A stretch of DNA of 64,000 nt from Planctomycetota bacterium (GCA_021414025.1 JAIOPG010000005.1:124001-188000); one strand, 5' to 3'; positions 16,301 to 27,323 are shown, counted from the stretch's first letter. The notes: generated from the sequence alone by a model not told the origin. A program made the numbers and translations.

Positions 16301-17982
16301 TGCTGCCCGCGCCGTCGAACTTTGCCGCCAGCGACGGCCTCTTCACCTACAAGGTCGCGCTCTCGTGGAACCCGGTGATCGGCGCGACGAGCTACCAGAT
16401 CTTCCGCAACGGCGCGCCGCTGGTGATCCTGCCCGGCAACTCCTCCACCACCTTCGCCGACACCTCCGTGGCGGTCCTGGTGGAATACAGCTACACCGTC
16501 CGAGCTCTGTTCGAGGATGTGGCGAGCCCATGGAGCACTCCAAACACGGGCTTCCGTTCTCCGATCGTGGTGGCCCCGCTGGGAGTCAACGCCAGTGACG
16601 GCACCTACTCCGACAAGGTCCTGGTGACCTGGTCCACTTCGCCCGGCGCCAGCTTCTACGAGGTCTACCGCAGCGGCACCGCGGCTCCGATCGGAACCGT
16701 GGTCGGCAACGGCAACACCTCCTTCAGCGACACCACCGCGCACTTTGGCCAGAGCTACTACTACCAGGTGAAATCCGGCAACGCCGCGGGCACCAGCGTG
16801 GTGAGCGTGAAGAACACCGGCTATCGCCGAATCCGAACTCCGCAGAATGTGGTGGCCTCGGATGGAACCTACGCCGGCAAGGTCGTAGTCACCTGGAGCG
16901 GCGTGGATGGCGCGACCGGCTACAAGATCTTCCGCAGCGGAACGGTCAACGCCATCGGCTCGACGCCTTCGGCCACCGTCCTGACCTTCTCCGATTTCTC
17001 GGCGCTGGCGGGCACGGTCTACACGTACACGGTGGTGGCGACTTCGGCGACGGGGCTGAGCGAGCCCAGCACGGGCGACACCGGTTTCCCCGGAACGCTT
17101 TCCAAGCCGATCGGCTTGGCGGCGAGTGACGGCACCTACACCAACAAGGTTCGCGTGACCTGGACCAAACTGGTCGGCGCATCCAGCTACAAGATCTATC
17201 GCGACGGCATCCTGATCGGGTCCTCGGTCGGCAACGCCTCGACCGTGTTCAACGATGAGCAAGCCGGCGCTGGCATCGTCTACACCTACCGTGTGCGCGG
17301 CGTGACCAGCACGGGCCTCACCGAGCAGAGCGATGGCGACACCGGGTATTGCACCCAGGGCTCGTCCAACGGCGGAGGTGGCGGCGGCTCCGGCGGATCG
17401 GGCGGCGGCGCCGGCAACAATGGAAGCGGCGGCGGCGGTTCGCAAGGCCAGTCTCTCACCGGGTCCGGCGCGGGCTCCTCTTCGGAGGGTGCCAAGAGCG
17501 AGGGCGGCGAGGCTGTGAAGACGGCAAGCGGCGGCGAAGGTCAGACCTTCGATGGCGAAGGCACGGCCAATGTGATCCAGACTGCGGACCAGGCCGAATG
17601 CGAGGAACTCTTCGCGGAGACCCTTGAGCAGATGCAGCTCGATCCGGTGCTGGCCGCAAAGCTGGCCGACCGCATCTCGCTGGACGACGACATGGACGGC
17701 GTCATGGATGTCTGTCAGCGCCACAAGGGCGACATGGACCTTGACGGCGAAGTCAACCAGGACGATCTGACCGCGATGATGAGCGCGTTCGTGACCGTGG
17801 ACATGATCGGTGACATCAATCTGGACGGCCAGATCGACGGGGCTGACTTCGGACTGCTCCTGCTGGCGATCGAGGATCACACGCAGGCACAGGTCGGCGC
17901 GAACGGTGCGGTTCCCGTGGTGAACGACGCGGCGCCGGCGGCCAATGACGAGCCGGCCGCGCCCGAGCCCGAGACGCCCTGA
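13303..17982 (+). CDS. large secreted metallopeptidase with Fn3-like repeats, P domain and EF-hand (dockerin-type) end
   Basis: 1559 aa from ATG 13303, chosen because MPTSARFKVLLACLLAAL begins a clean signal peptide; an in-frame ATG at 13237 precedes it. Residues ~30-270 form a propeptide-like region. The catalytic domain has HEYGH at 444-448 and a downstream EGFGDV, the gluzincin pattern of thermolysin/fungalysin-like enzymes. From ~600 to ~1350 there are seven Fn3-like repeats with the recurrent ATDGTxxDKVxxTW motif. A proprotein-convertase-type P domain (~733-864) sits inside the second repeat. A Gly/Ser-rich linker (~1357-1395) and two calcium loops (DMDLDGEVNQDD, DINLDGQIDGAD, ~1478-1515) end the protein. 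Confidence 0.85.
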   Translation: MPTSARFKVLLACLLAALTSFSVVSIGAPGVNLNAMENARANFAAQHPEGGLFDLGPRLRRAYGFRLATGDTPSNSGTAFFQQWAAMWGVDANDLQPIGPFEDGAHLLAIPGSEESDTDFTGVYFTQTAAGVPVFRSYGWALTRNEADFPVVLAGGTLRPIGDFAQQIAGKNLDQSTLNPQAFTRHIRNEFSAPPTLTTPRYVVWAGIDDDVQQPRLGVEFVATGHPAQDPASPMVMQYVVDAADGTVLHAESKILHVDFKGSVGGYGTSASSHKADACDPESSQSLPFAKVTFTKTTSPPTVASVFTDINGNYTYTTSDGSTRVIQPSIAEGQFFQVMNQSGDTITVPSKSSGSSSILSFTFNPEPRNELTNAQINAYIHANKVRSFALGVNPSYPVIGSQTDFPLFVNINDACNAYYDGFSLNFFKSGGGCNNTAFSGVVHHEYGHHLVQVGGSGQGAFGEGFGDVMAVLVTDDPLLGVGFQSCSNPLRNADNTCQYNPGSCSSCGSEIHACGQLLSGIVWDVSRNFKDNGSPLNYIAKTANLALNEVPLHAGQSDISGDIQLDYLTLDDNNGNLFDGTPNSVLVINPAFLKHGFGAPRAPTGLSATDGTLSDRVRLVWDQVLGFTSFQIWRSSTGVPSAQIGTSNTKTYDDMTAVTGTVYTYQVKAVNPIGTSPASVADTGYISISNPTGVAATDGTFTDKVLLTWNAVGGASNYKILRRPAGDPPSGPGLAISDFETHSSSISVSAPAGAPVKSVVFTMNDLTHTWMGDTTFILTHGATSCVLADMCGDEKHFDGDYTMDDTAAITFCQQPSAGGTYRPTNLMGPAFAGQAAAGVWTVSVHDGGPADTGGFSSWNIVVTSEIGESSTNSFTDTTAIPGVLYIYSVTAISGGGAESAPSTTDTGWRKLSKPANFAASDEAYIDRVVLGWNAVEGATGYQILRGIGDDAMTPLGTSATNNFTDLTAAWSTVYKYAVIATCPVGNSETSETDQGSRGHMLPAPSNFAASDGLFTYKVALSWNPVIGATSYQIFRNGAPLVILPGNSSTTFADTSVAVLVEYSYTVRALFEDVASPWSTPNTGFRSPIVVAPLGVNASDGTYSDKVLVTWSTSPGASFYEVYRSGTAAPIGTVVGNGNTSFSDTTAHFGQSYYYQVKSGNAAGTSVVSVKNTGYRRIRTPQNVVASDGTYAGKVVVTWSGVDGATGYKIFRSGTVNAIGSTPSATVLTFSDFSALAGTVYTYTVVATSATGLSEPSTGDTGFPGTLSKPIGLAASDGTYTNKVRVTWTKLVGASSYKIYRDGILIGSSVGNASTVFNDEQAGAGIVYTYRVRGVTSTGLTEQSDGDTGYCTQGSSNGGGGGGSGGSGGGAGNNGSGGGGSQGQSLTGSGAGSSSEGAKSEGGEAVKTASGGEGQTFDGEGTANVIQTADQAECEELFAETLEQMQLDPVLAAKLADRISLDDDMDGVMDVCQRHKGDMDLDGEVNQDDLTAMMSAFVTVDMIGDINLDGQIDGADFGLLLLAIEDHTQAQVGANGAVPVVNDAAPAANDEPAAPEPETP

Positions 17983-18039
17983 GCCAACGCCGACGCTTCC
18001 ACTTCCACCGAGATCGTCCACAGAAAGCGAGCCCGCTCC

Positions 18040-18450
18040 ATGGCCGTCACAATCTCCTGCGAATATCTTGGTGACTTGCGCGTGCGCTCGGTGCACGGGC
18101 CATCCAAGACCGAGCTGATCACCGACGCGCCGACGGACAACCACGGCAAGGGCGAATCATTTTCCCCGACCGACCTGGCCGCCACCGCGCTGGCCACCTG
18201 CTACGCCACCATCATGGGCATCCAGGCGCAGACTCTGGGCATCGAGCTCAAGGGCATGAAGATCGAGATCGAGAAGCACATGACCGCGAAGCCGCCCCGG
18301 CGCATCGCGCGGCTGGCGATGGCCATTCGCATGCCGGCCGGAATTTCGCCGACCCACCAGGACCGGCTCAAGCTGGCCGCGGCCGGGTGCCCGGTGCATG
18401 CCTCGCTCCACCCCGATGTTGCGGTGGAAACGGTCTGGACCTGGGGTTGA
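18040..18450 (+). CDS. OsmC/Ohr-family thiol peroxidase-like protein
   Basis: 136 aa, full length for OsmC. Conserved cysteines are Cys54 (LATCYAT) and Cys117 (AAGCPVH), the pair that reduces organic hydroperoxides in OsmC/Ohr proteins; [14 protein letters not shown] is a typical OsmC stretch. The [10 protein letters not shown] ending matches the YhfA/OsmC branch. Cytosolic. It ends 16 bases before the pseudouridine synthase start at 18467 and could share its transcript. Confidence 0.88.
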   Translation: MAVTISCEYLGDLRVRSVHGPSKTELITDAPTDNHGKGESFSPTDLAATALATCYATIMGIQAQTLGIELKGMKIEIEKHMTAKPPRRIARLAMAIRMPAGISPTHQDRLKLAAAGCPVHASLHPDVAVETVWTWG

Positions 18451-18466
18451 GGATCGCGGCGCGGCC

Positions 18467-19477
18467 ATGACTTCGCCCCTTCCGACGCGCGACGGGGTTG
18501 GCGCAAGTTGTGTGGTCCTGCCGAGTTCGCCCGATCTGCGCCTTTCGAACCCATCCGGCGTTGATTCGAATTGGCGATCAAAATCATGCGCGACCATCGC
18601 GGACTTTCTCATGCGGCATTTTCCCGACATCGCCGCCGAGGAATGGTTGCGCCGCATCTCGAACGGGCTCGTCGTGGACGAGCATGGCGCGGCGGTGACA
18701 GCGGATCGCGTCTTCGAGCCGCACCTGCGGATCTACTACTACCGGTCGCTTGAGGCGGAAACACGCATTCCGTTTGAGGAGGAGATCCTTTTCCAGGACG
18801 ACCAGTTGGTCGCCGTCGACAAGCCGCACTTCCTGCCGGTGATCCCGTCGGGTCGCTACCTGCAAGAGACGCTGTTGGTGCGGCTCAAGCGCAGGCTGGG
18901 CCTGGACACGCTGGTGCCGATCCACCGCATTGACCGCGGCACCGCCGGCGTGGTGGTCTTCTCGGTGCGGCCGGAGTCCCGCGGCAAATATCAGCGGCTC
19001 TTCGCGACGCGCGAGGTGCGAAAGAACTATGAGGCGGTTGGCTCGATCAACCCGGAGCTGCGCCTGCCGCTGACGCATCGAAGCTGCCTGGTCAAGGATG
19101 ATTGCTTCATGCGCATGAAGGAAGTCGAGGGCGCCGCGAACTCGGAGACGCGTGTCGAGTGGGTCGCCAACTGTGGCAAAGCGGCTCGTGATGCTTCGAC
19201 TCCTGATGGCGCAAGTCGAGAAAGGCTGGCGTGCTACCGCCTCTCCCCCGTCACCGGCCGCAAGCACCAATTGCGCGTGCATTGCGCGGCGATGGGAATC
19301 CCGATCGCGAATGACGCGATCTATCCGGAGTTCCTGCCCGAGCTCGCGGAAGGCGCGGAGGAAGATTTTTCCCGGCCCCTGCAACTGCTCGCCCGCAGCG
19401 TGGAATTTCGCGATCCCGTCACCGGTGAGACGCGGAGCTTCACGAGTCGGCGCCGGCTTGCACTCTGGACGCATTGA
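18467..19477 (+). CDS. RluA-family pseudouridine synthase
   Basis: 336 aa from ATG 18467. The catalytic motif HRIDRGTAG puts the essential aspartate at 156. [15 protein letters not shown] and [16 protein letters not shown] are the other family motifs, and the N-terminal ~100 residues have an S4-like segment ([20 protein letters not shown]). Members isomerise uridine in 23S rRNA or tRNA position 32. The [19 protein letters not shown] stretch resembles a proteobacterial RluA subgroup. The RNA target cannot be read from the sequence. Confidence 0.88.
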   Translation: MTSPLPTRDGVGASCVVLPSSPDLRLSNPSGVDSNWRSKSCATIADFLMRHFPDIAAEEWLRRISNGLVVDEHGAAVTADRVFEPHLRIYYYRSLEAETRIPFEEEILFQDDQLVAVDKPHFLPVIPSGRYLQETLLVRLKRRLGLDTLVPIHRIDRGTAGVVVFSVRPESRGKYQRLFATREVRKNYEAVGSINPELRLPLTHRSCLVKDDCFMRMKEVEGAANSETRVEWVANCGKAARDASTPDGASRERLACYRLSPVTGRKHQLRVHCAAMGIPIANDAIYPEFLPELAEGAEEDFSRPLQLLARSVEFRDPVTGETRSFTSRRRLALWTH

Positions 19478-19540
19478 CGCTCCCGGGGCCGAATTCGGGT
19501 CTGGCGTGGCCCAACTCCGAACAACTAGCATTGACGCATC

Positions 19541-20110
19541 GTGGCAAAGTCGAAGCTCAAGAAACCGCCAGGCCGTCTTGAATTGATCTGCGGACCGATG
19601 TTCGCCGGCAAGACCACCGAGCTGATCCGCAGGCTTGCAGCGGCGCGGGCCGAGCAGCCGCTCACCGTGGCCATCAAGCCGGTCCGTGACACGCGCTACG
19701 CATTGGAGGAGCTGGTCACGCACGCGGGAGAGCGCGTCTGCGCCGTCGCGACACCCAGCGCCGCGGAAATTCCCGTGGCCGTCGGCAACGCCATGGTCAT
19801 CGGCATCGACGAGGCGCATTTCTTCGGACCCGAGCTGACCGAGGTGTGCGTGAAGCTTGTCGAATCGGGCCGTCGCGTGATCGTGTCGGGGCTTGAGTTC
19901 GATCATCGAGGCGATGTCTTCGAGCCCTTTCCGGGTCTGCTGACCAAGGCCGATGAGACCACGCGGCTCACCGCCATCTGCACCCTGTGCGGCGGCGAGG
20001 CGATTCACAGCCAGCGTCTGGTCGCCAGTGACGAGCGCATTGCCGTGGGTGGCGTGGGCGACTATGAGCCGAGGTGCGCCCAGTGCTTCAAGCCTGGGTC
20101 ACACAGCTGA
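19541..20110 (+). CDS. tdk: thymidine kinase, type II
   Basis: 189 aa from a GTG start. P-loop GPMFAGKTT at 18-26, Walker B with catalytic glutamate IDEAH (Asp90-Glu91), and a structural zinc site Cys147/Cys150 with Cys179/Cys182. All are diagnostic of type II thymidine kinase, which phosphorylates salvaged thymidine. GLEFDHRGDVFEPF is the usual substrate loop. A nucleoside transporter and a uridine-kinase-like gene lie 2-4 kb downstream, which fits a salvage theme without proving an operon. Confidence 0.93.
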   Translation: MAKSKLKKPPGRLELICGPMFAGKTTELIRRLAAARAEQPLTVAIKPVRDTRYALEELVTHAGERVCAVATPSAAEIPVAVGNAMVIGIDEAHFFGPELTEVCVKLVESGRRVIVSGLEFDHRGDVFEPFPGLLTKADETTRLTAICTLCGGEAIHSQRLVASDERIAVGGVGDYEPRCAQCFKPGSHS

Positions 20111-20150
20111 CTTTGCTCGATGCGCCACAATTCAGACGAACACGCTTGTT

Positions 20151-20178
20151 TTGAAAAAACTGAGGGATTGGGTAGATA
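20151..20178 (+). promoter_or_regulatory. possible promoter before the RCC1-repeat gene
   Basis: The 209-base gap 20111-20319 is visibly richer in A and T than its surroundings. It contains TTGAAA (20151-20156), five of six to the -35 consensus, then 16 bases and TAGATA (20173-20178), a weak -10. The rest of the gap holds no gene and no clear terminator. Confidence 0.25.
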
Positions 20179-20319
20179 AAAAGTGGTTCTTTCAGAAAAG
20201 GCTGCAACCTTGGGGCGACATTGCACTGATAGTTAGGCACCTGGTCGCTCATGACTCGGTTCCAATGGCTGCCAGTACCGGGTTGTCATGCATTCATAAA
20301 CAGATACACAAGAAAAACC

Positions 20320-22458
20320 ATGATCCACATCACTCGATTCCCTCGACTTCGTGTCGCAAATCTTTTTTTGGTCGCCGTATCGTTGCTGACCGCGAACTTC
20401 ACCGCGGCTGCTGACACTGCTGGACCCGTCTTCGCCTGGGGCGCCGGGACTTCCAACACGGGATCGAACAACAACTACGGCCAATCCATGGTGCCGGCGT
20501 CGACGCTCTCGGGCGTGTCGTGCGCGAAGGTTGTGTGCGGCATGGTGCATTCGGCGGCGCTAACCGTGGATGGGCAGGTTGTGTGCTGGGGATCAAATCG
20601 CGACCCCGGCAACTCCAACACAAGAAACCAATCCATTGTTCCCGTCGGCCTTGGAGCGTGCGTTGACATTTCCGCAGGTTACGAACACACCGCCGCCATC
20701 AAGTCGGATGGGACGGTCGTGTGCTGGGGCGGCACCTCCTTTGCCAAGACGACCGTGCCGGCAAGTCTCGGCGCCTGCAAGCAAGTCGCGTGCGGCGGTT
20801 ACCAAACAGCGGCGATCCAACTGGATGGCGCCGTCGTGTGCTGGGGCGGTGTTTCTCCCCTCAAACTCGAAGCCACGCCACCTCCTGGACTTGGCCCATG
20901 CAAAAAGATCGCGTGTGGCCAACAGCACACAGTCGCGATCCGCGAAGATGGAAGTGTGGCGTGTTGGGGGATCAACAAGGCCAACCTGGGCAGCAACTTG
21001 GTCACAAATCAATGCGTCGTTCCGTCCACTCTCGGCGCCTGCAAGGAAATTGCCGCCGGCTGGTGCCACACCGTTGCACTTCAAGAGGATGGAACGGTCG
21101 TGTGCTGGGGCGGGGGCACAACGAACAATCCGAGCGATGGCATTAACTTTGGTCAATCCATAGTGCCGGCTGACTTGGGACCGTGCATCCAAATCGCGGC
21201 TGGAGATTGCACCTCCGCGGCAGTTCGGGTCGATGGCACAGTCGTCTTCTGGGGTAGGGCAAGCGCCTCGCTCAATGCCGCGCAACCCGGCGCATGCGCA
21301 GCGATTGCCTGTGGCTTTGAGGATGCCATTGCATTGAAGTCCGATGGCTCGATCTCGGGTTGGGGTAGGAATTACGACTTTCCGCAGATGTACCAAGGCC
21401 AGGCGACTCCGCCGAATTTTGGACCCTGCCTCCAAGTTGCCAGCGGTCTGTATCACACCGTCGCGTTGCAGCAGAACGGCACGCTGAGATGCTTTGGGGC
21501 CGGCGGAGTTCTGCCAACGTATGCGGGATTCCCCGCGTATGGTCAGTCCGTGGTTCCGGATCTCAAGTCGTATTCGCGAGTGGCGGCGGGTGGTCTCCAT
21601 TCCGCGGCGATTCGGCAGGATGATGGGTCCGTGGTTTGCTGGGGCGCGGGAACCACCAATGTTGCATCGAGTAACAATTGCGGTCAGTCCATGGTCCCTG
21701 TGACACTGGGAGTCTGCAAAGAGATAGCCGCCGGCTACCTCCACACCGTTGCACTCAAGATGGACGGCTCCGTCGCGTGCTGGGGCGCGGGAACCACCAA
21801 CACGGGAGTGGATGACGATTTCGGCCAATCCATCGTGCCTGCGACGCTTGGTATGTGCAAGGCAATCGCCGCGGGATATCACCACACCGTCGCGCTGCAG
21901 GAGGATGGAACCGTGGTCGCATGGGGCCGAAACAACACCGGTCAATGCACGGTGCCGCCAACGCTCGGAGCTTGCATCGCCATTGCGGCGGGCGATTTCC
22001 ACACGGTGGCGGTCAAACTGGATGGCACGGTTGCGTGCTGGGGCGCAGGCACCACCAATACCGGTTCAAACTTCAATTACGGCCAGTCCATGGTCCCCGC
22101 GACCCTTGGAGCCTGCGTCAGCGTTTCGGCAGGAACTTCACACACGGTTGCACAACGGCAGGATGGAACGCTGGTTGCCTGGGGCAGGAATGACAATGGG
22201 CAATGCACCGTGCCGGCTGAACTTGGAAAATGCTCCAGCTTTGCTGCGGGAAGCTTGCACACGGTTGCCGTTCAATATGTTGAATCGCCGTGTCCAATGG
22301 ATCTTGATGGCTCCGGCGAGGTTGATGGCGGCGACATCGGATTGATCCTGCTCGACTTCGGCCCATGCCCCGGCTGCTCCACCGACCTCGATGGCTCCGG
22401 CGAGGTGGACGGCGGCGATATCGGCCTGGTGCTGCTGGACTTCGGCGCGTGCCCGTAA
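20320..22458 (+). CDS. secreted RCC1-repeat protein with twin calcium-loop repeats
   Basis: 712 aa from ATG 20320, the start that gives a good signal peptide (ANLFLVAVSLLTANFTAAA). About a dozen repeats of ~50 residues share the frame G-x-CxxIAAGxxHTVALxxDGTVxCWG and GQSMVPATLG, typical of RCC1-like beta propellers. The end carries two almost identical 20-residue loops (DLDGSGEVDGGDIGL), a calcium-binding dockerin-like pair. Many codons end in A or T, unlike the neighbouring genes, suggesting different ancestry. Extracellular role unknown. Its stop is immediately adjacent to the stop of the convergent kinase-like gene. Confidence 0.85.
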   Translation: MIHITRFPRLRVANLFLVAVSLLTANFTAAADTAGPVFAWGAGTSNTGSNNNYGQSMVPASTLSGVSCAKVVCGMVHSAALTVDGQVVCWGSNRDPGNSNTRNQSIVPVGLGACVDISAGYEHTAAIKSDGTVVCWGGTSFAKTTVPASLGACKQVACGGYQTAAIQLDGAVVCWGGVSPLKLEATPPPGLGPCKKIACGQQHTVAIREDGSVACWGINKANLGSNLVTNQCVVPSTLGACKEIAAGWCHTVALQEDGTVVCWGGGTTNNPSDGINFGQSIVPADLGPCIQIAAGDCTSAAVRVDGTVVFWGRASASLNAAQPGACAAIACGFEDAIALKSDGSISGWGRNYDFPQMYQGQATPPNFGPCLQVASGLYHTVALQQNGTLRCFGAGGVLPTYAGFPAYGQSVVPDLKSYSRVAAGGLHSAAIRQDDGSVVCWGAGTTNVASSNNCGQSMVPVTLGVCKEIAAGYLHTVALKMDGSVACWGAGTTNTGVDDDFGQSIVPATLGMCKAIAAGYHHTVALQEDGTVVAWGRNNTGQCTVPPTLGACIAIAAGDFHTVAVKLDGTVACWGAGTTNTGSNFNYGQSMVPATLGACVSVSAGTSHTVAQRQDGTLVAWGRNDNGQCTVPAELGKCSSFAAGSLHTVAVQYVESPCPMDLDGSGEVDGGDIGLILLDFGPCPGCSTDLDGSGEVDGGDIGLVLLDFGACP

Positions 22459-23070
22459 TTATTTCTGCTGATCGTTGACGACGACCAGGTGCGCCGCGGA
22501 GCGGTATCCGTGGCGGAAGCGCTCGTAGATCGGCTCGGCGAACTCGTGGAAGAACTGCCGCGCCGCCTCCACGCCAAGCTGCCGCACGCCCGAGCGCTCC
22601 AGCGCCTCCCAGCGGCTCCAGCGGATGGCCGCGGGCGCATCCACATAGATGGCGATGTCGATGTGCCGCCGCGGCAATTCATGCAGGGCGTGCAGCCCCT
22701 CGCAGACGATGGTGCCCGCGGGCTCCACGCGGCGGAATCCCTCCCGCGCATGCGACACGAACGACCACACTGGAATGGACGCCGACTCGCCGCGCCGCAG
22801 CGCCGCCAGATCGCTGGCCAGCCGCGGCAGATCGGATGACTCCGGCAGGTCGCGCAGATGCGTGGGCGTCTCGTCGTAATTGGGGAAATAGTGATCTGTG
22901 CTGACGACGCACTCGGAGAGCATCCCGGCGAGCGTGCTCTTGCCGGCGCCGACCGGACCGGTGATGCCGATGACCACGCGGTCGCTGGCGGAAGCGGAGG
23001 CCATCTCCAGGATGCGCCGCTGCGCGTCGCGCCAATCGATCAACTCGGGCTCATGGCGAGTGCCACTCAT
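22459..23070 (-). CDS. uridine kinase-like P-loop protein
   Basis: 203 aa. Walker A GPVGAGKST at 38-46, then a DHYFPNYDE segment resembling the uridine kinase DxFY substrate region, VCEGLHAL and IYVDAPAAIRWSRW. These fit the uridine kinase/phosphoribulokinase-like superfamily. Substrate is uncertain: uridine, pantothenate-like and unknown kinases share this layout. The gene faces the RCC1 gene tail to tail and is divergent from the nucleoside transporter (42 bases between starts), so the two may share control. Confidence 0.7.
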   Translation of the reverse strand: MSGTRHEPELIDWRDAQRRILEMASASASDRVVIGITGPVGAGKSTLAGMLSECVVSTDHYFPNYDETPTHLRDLPESSDLPRLASDLAALRRGESASIPVWSFVSHAREGFRRVEPAGTIVCEGLHALHELPRRHIDIAIYVDAPAAIRWSRWEALERSGVRQLGVEAARQFFHEFAEPIYERFRHGYRSAAHLVVVNDQQK

Positions 23071-23112
23071 CGGCGTTCAGGGTACGGGGCAAGTCAGTAT
23101 TCTGTCGCGTCG

Positions 23113-24399
23113 ATGCCGCATTTCACCGGACTTCTGGGCGTTGGCGTGCTGCTGCTGATCGCGTACGCCCTCTCCACCAACCGCAACCGAATCAACGTGC
23201 GGACGGTGCTTTCCGGCGTGGCAATCCAGTTCGTGATCGCCTATCTCTTCCTGAGCTTTCCCCCGGTGGTCCGCATCTTCGACTACTTCGCCGCCGGCGT
23301 GACCAAGGTGATCTCCTTCGCCGACCAGGGCACAGTCTTCATTTTCGGCAAGGCGGCCGACGCCAGCGGCCCGTGGGGATTCATCTTCGCGGTGAAGGTG
23401 CTGCCCATCATCATTTTCTTCGCCTCGCTGATGGCGGTGCTCTACCACCTGGGCGTGATGCAGCGGCTGGTGGCGGTGCTGGCGTGGATCATCCGCCGCG
23501 CGCTCAACGTGACCGGCGTGGAGGCGCTCTCCGCCTCGGCAAACATCTTCGTGGGGCAGACCGAAGCGCCGCTGACGGTGAAGCCATTCATCGCCACCAT
23601 GACGCGCTCGCAGATCATGGCGGTCATGACGGTGGGCTTCGCCACCATCGCCGGCAGCGTGATGGCCGCCTACATCGTGATGCTCGGCGGCGAGGACAAC
23701 GCGGCGCGGATCGTGATGGCCAAGCACCTGATGACTGCCAGCGTGATGTCGGCGCCGGCCGGCCTGGTGATGGCCAAGATCATGCTGCCGGAGACGGAGA
23801 TTCCCCGCGACGAGACGCTCGACTCGCTGCGCACGATTCCGCGGACCACCTGCAACGTCATGGACGCCGCCGCCGAGGGCGCGACCGACGGACTGAAGCT
23901 GGCCCTGAATGTGGCGGCGATGCTGGTGGCATTCGTGGCCCTGCTGGCCCTGCTGAACTATCCGCTGACAGCGCTGAGTGAAATTGACTCGATCGCCTCG
24001 TGGCGGGCGGCCCACGGCATTCCGGTGCTGACCTTCCAGAACATTCTCGGCTACGTCTTCACGCCGCTGGCCTGGTGCATGGGTGTGGGCTCCGAGGACG
24101 CCCGCAAGGTCGGCTCGCTCATGGGCGAGCAGGTGATCGCGACGGAGTTCGTGGCCTATGTCGACCTGAGCACATCACTGCGCGAGGGCACTATCGGCTT
24201 CCGCGCCGCGGAGATCACCACCTACGCCCTGTGCGGCTTCGCGAATCTGCCGTCGATCGCGATCCAGATCGGCGGGCTCAGCGCCATGGCGCCGCAGCGA
24301 CGCGGCGACTTCGCCCAGCTCGGACTCCGCGCCATGACCGCCGGCGCGCTGGCCTGCTGGATGACCGGGGCGATCGCGAGCATGTTCATCAAGGGGTGA
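23113..24399 (+). CDS. concentrative nucleoside transporter (CNT/NupC family)
   Basis: 428 aa integral membrane protein from ATG 23113; the open frame extends upstream only through non-coding sequence antisense to the kinase gene. The nucleoside-binding segment ANIFVGQTEAPL is at 143-154 and is the most diagnostic stretch. A second CNT-like hairpin lies at the C-terminal side (SEDARKVGSLMGEQVIATEFVAY). CNT proteins import nucleosides with Na+ or H+. Together with thymidine kinase and the divergent uridine-kinase-like gene it suggests nucleoside salvage. Confidence 0.9.
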   Translation: MPHFTGLLGVGVLLLIAYALSTNRNRINVRTVLSGVAIQFVIAYLFLSFPPVVRIFDYFAAGVTKVISFADQGTVFIFGKAADASGPWGFIFAVKVLPIIIFFASLMAVLYHLGVMQRLVAVLAWIIRRALNVTGVEALSASANIFVGQTEAPLTVKPFIATMTRSQIMAVMTVGFATIAGSVMAAYIVMLGGEDNAARIVMAKHLMTASVMSAPAGLVMAKIMLPETEIPRDETLDSLRTIPRTTCNVMDAAAEGATDGLKLALNVAAMLVAFVALLALLNYPLTALSEIDSIASWRAAHGIPVLTFQNILGYVFTPLAWCMGVGSEDARKVGSLMGEQVIATEFVAYVDLSTSLREGTIGFRAAEITTYALCGFANLPSIAIQIGGLSAMAPQRRGDFAQLGLRAMTAGALACWMTGAIASMFIKG

Positions 24400-24538
24400 G
24401 AGCGCCCCGACGCGTGGAACCATGGATTTTTGCGGCGTTTCCTTCGGGTCATGACTTTGGAAAATACCCCTCCTTGTTACCATTCAAATTCGGATGCCTG
24501 ATTTTTTGCGGTCCTGTGACCGCGGCACTCTGAGACGC

Positions 24539-26293
<1,755 letters not shown>

Positions 26294-26324
26294 TCTTCGC
26301 GGGGCTTTCAGGCCACGACACCCC

Positions 26325-27323
26325 ATGCTCGAGAACTCCTCCATTCTGATCACCGGCGGCACCGGCTCCTTCGGCAACACCTTCGTGCCGATGACTCTGG
26401 CCAAGTACAACCCCAAGCGGCTGGTGATTTTCTCCCGCGACGAGATGAAGCAGTGGGACATGGCGATGAAGTACAGCGACGACAAGCGGGTGCGCTTCTT
26501 CATCGGCGATGTGCGCGACAAGGACCGCCTGGCCCGCGCCCTGGACGGCATCGACTACGTGGTGCACGCGGCCGCGACCAAGATCGTGCCGACCGCCGAG
26601 TACAACCCCTTCGAGTGCGTGAAGACCAACATCATCGGCGCCATGAACATGATCGATGTCTGCATCGACCGCGGCATCAAGCGGATCGTGGCCCTCAGCA
26701 CCGACAAGGCCAGCAACCCGATCAACCTCTACGGCGCCACCAAGCTCGCCTCCGACAAGCTCTTCGTGGCGGGCAATTCCTACGCCGGCCTGCACGACAC
26801 GCGCTTCTCGGTGGTGCGCTACGGCAACGTCATGGGCTCGCGCGGCTCGGTGATCCCCTTCTTCATGTCGCTGGCCCACACCGGCACGCTGCCGATCACC
26901 GACCCGCGCATGACCCGCTTCATGATCACGCTGGAGCAGGGCGTGGAGCTGGTCTGGCACGCCTTCGAGGACATGCGCGGCGGCGAGATCTACGTCAAGA
27001 AGATCCCCTCGATGACCATCACCGACATCGCCCGGGCGGTCGCGCCGCAGGCCAAGCACAAGATCATTGGCATCCGCCCCGGCGAGAAGATCCACGAGCA
27101 GATGATCGGGTTCGAGGACGCCCCGCACACCTTTGAGTTCAAGGACCACTTCAAGATTCTGCCCGCCATTCACGACTGCTCCAGTGATCCGGCGCGAATC
27201 AAGGGTGGCACGAAGGTCAAGGAAGACTTCATCTACTCCTCGGACAACAATCCCGACTTCATGCCGGTGGCGACGCTGCAGAAGTGGATCGAGGCGAGCC
27301 GCCTGAAGGAACATGCGGTCTAG
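26325..27323 (+). CDS. pseB: PseB, UDP-N-acetylglucosamine 4,6-dehydratase (inverting)
   Basis: 332 aa, the normal length of the soluble inverting dehydratase, first enzyme of pseudaminic acid synthesis. Cofactor loop GGTGSFG at 11-17; catalytic set Asp127/Lys128 (STDKA) with Tyr136 and Lys140 (YGATK), as in Helicobacter PseB/FlaA1. C-terminal RPGEKIHEQMI also matches. The product would be the 4-keto-6-deoxy-L-arabino sugar used by PseC, encoded 1.9 kb downstream. Confidence 0.93.
   Translation: MLENSSILITGGTGSFGNTFVPMTLAKYNPKRLVIFSRDEMKQWDMAMKYSDDKRVRFFIGDVRDKDRLARALDGIDYVVHAAATKIVPTAEYNPFECVKTNIIGAMNMIDVCIDRGIKRIVALSTDKASNPINLYGATKLASDKLFVAGNSYAGLHDTRFSVVRYGNVMGSRGSVIPFFMSLAHTGTLPITDPRMTRFMITLEQGVELVWHAFEDMRGGEIYVKKIPSMTITDIARAVAPQAKHKIIGIRPGEKIHEQMIGFEDAPHTFEFKDHFKILPAIHDCSSDPARIKGGTKVKEDFIYSSDNNPDFMPVATLQKWIEASRLKEHAV

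Noticed and set aside
17371-17470. GGC-rich tract as a DNA repeat element
   Set aside because: It is in frame and encodes the Gly/Ser linker before the calcium loops of the metallopeptidase.
15367-18144. A 925-codon open frame on the minus strand opposite the metallopeptidase gene
   Set aside because: It is a GC-driven mirror of the Fn3-like repeats. Its translation is His/Arg/Ala/Gly-rich low-complexity sequence without any family motif, while the plus strand has signal peptide, zinc site and domains.
24508-24523. Inverted repeat GCGGTC-CTGT-GACCGC as a terminator
   Set aside because: The T-run lies before the stem on the plus strand and becomes an A-run after it on the minus strand, so it fits neither direction.
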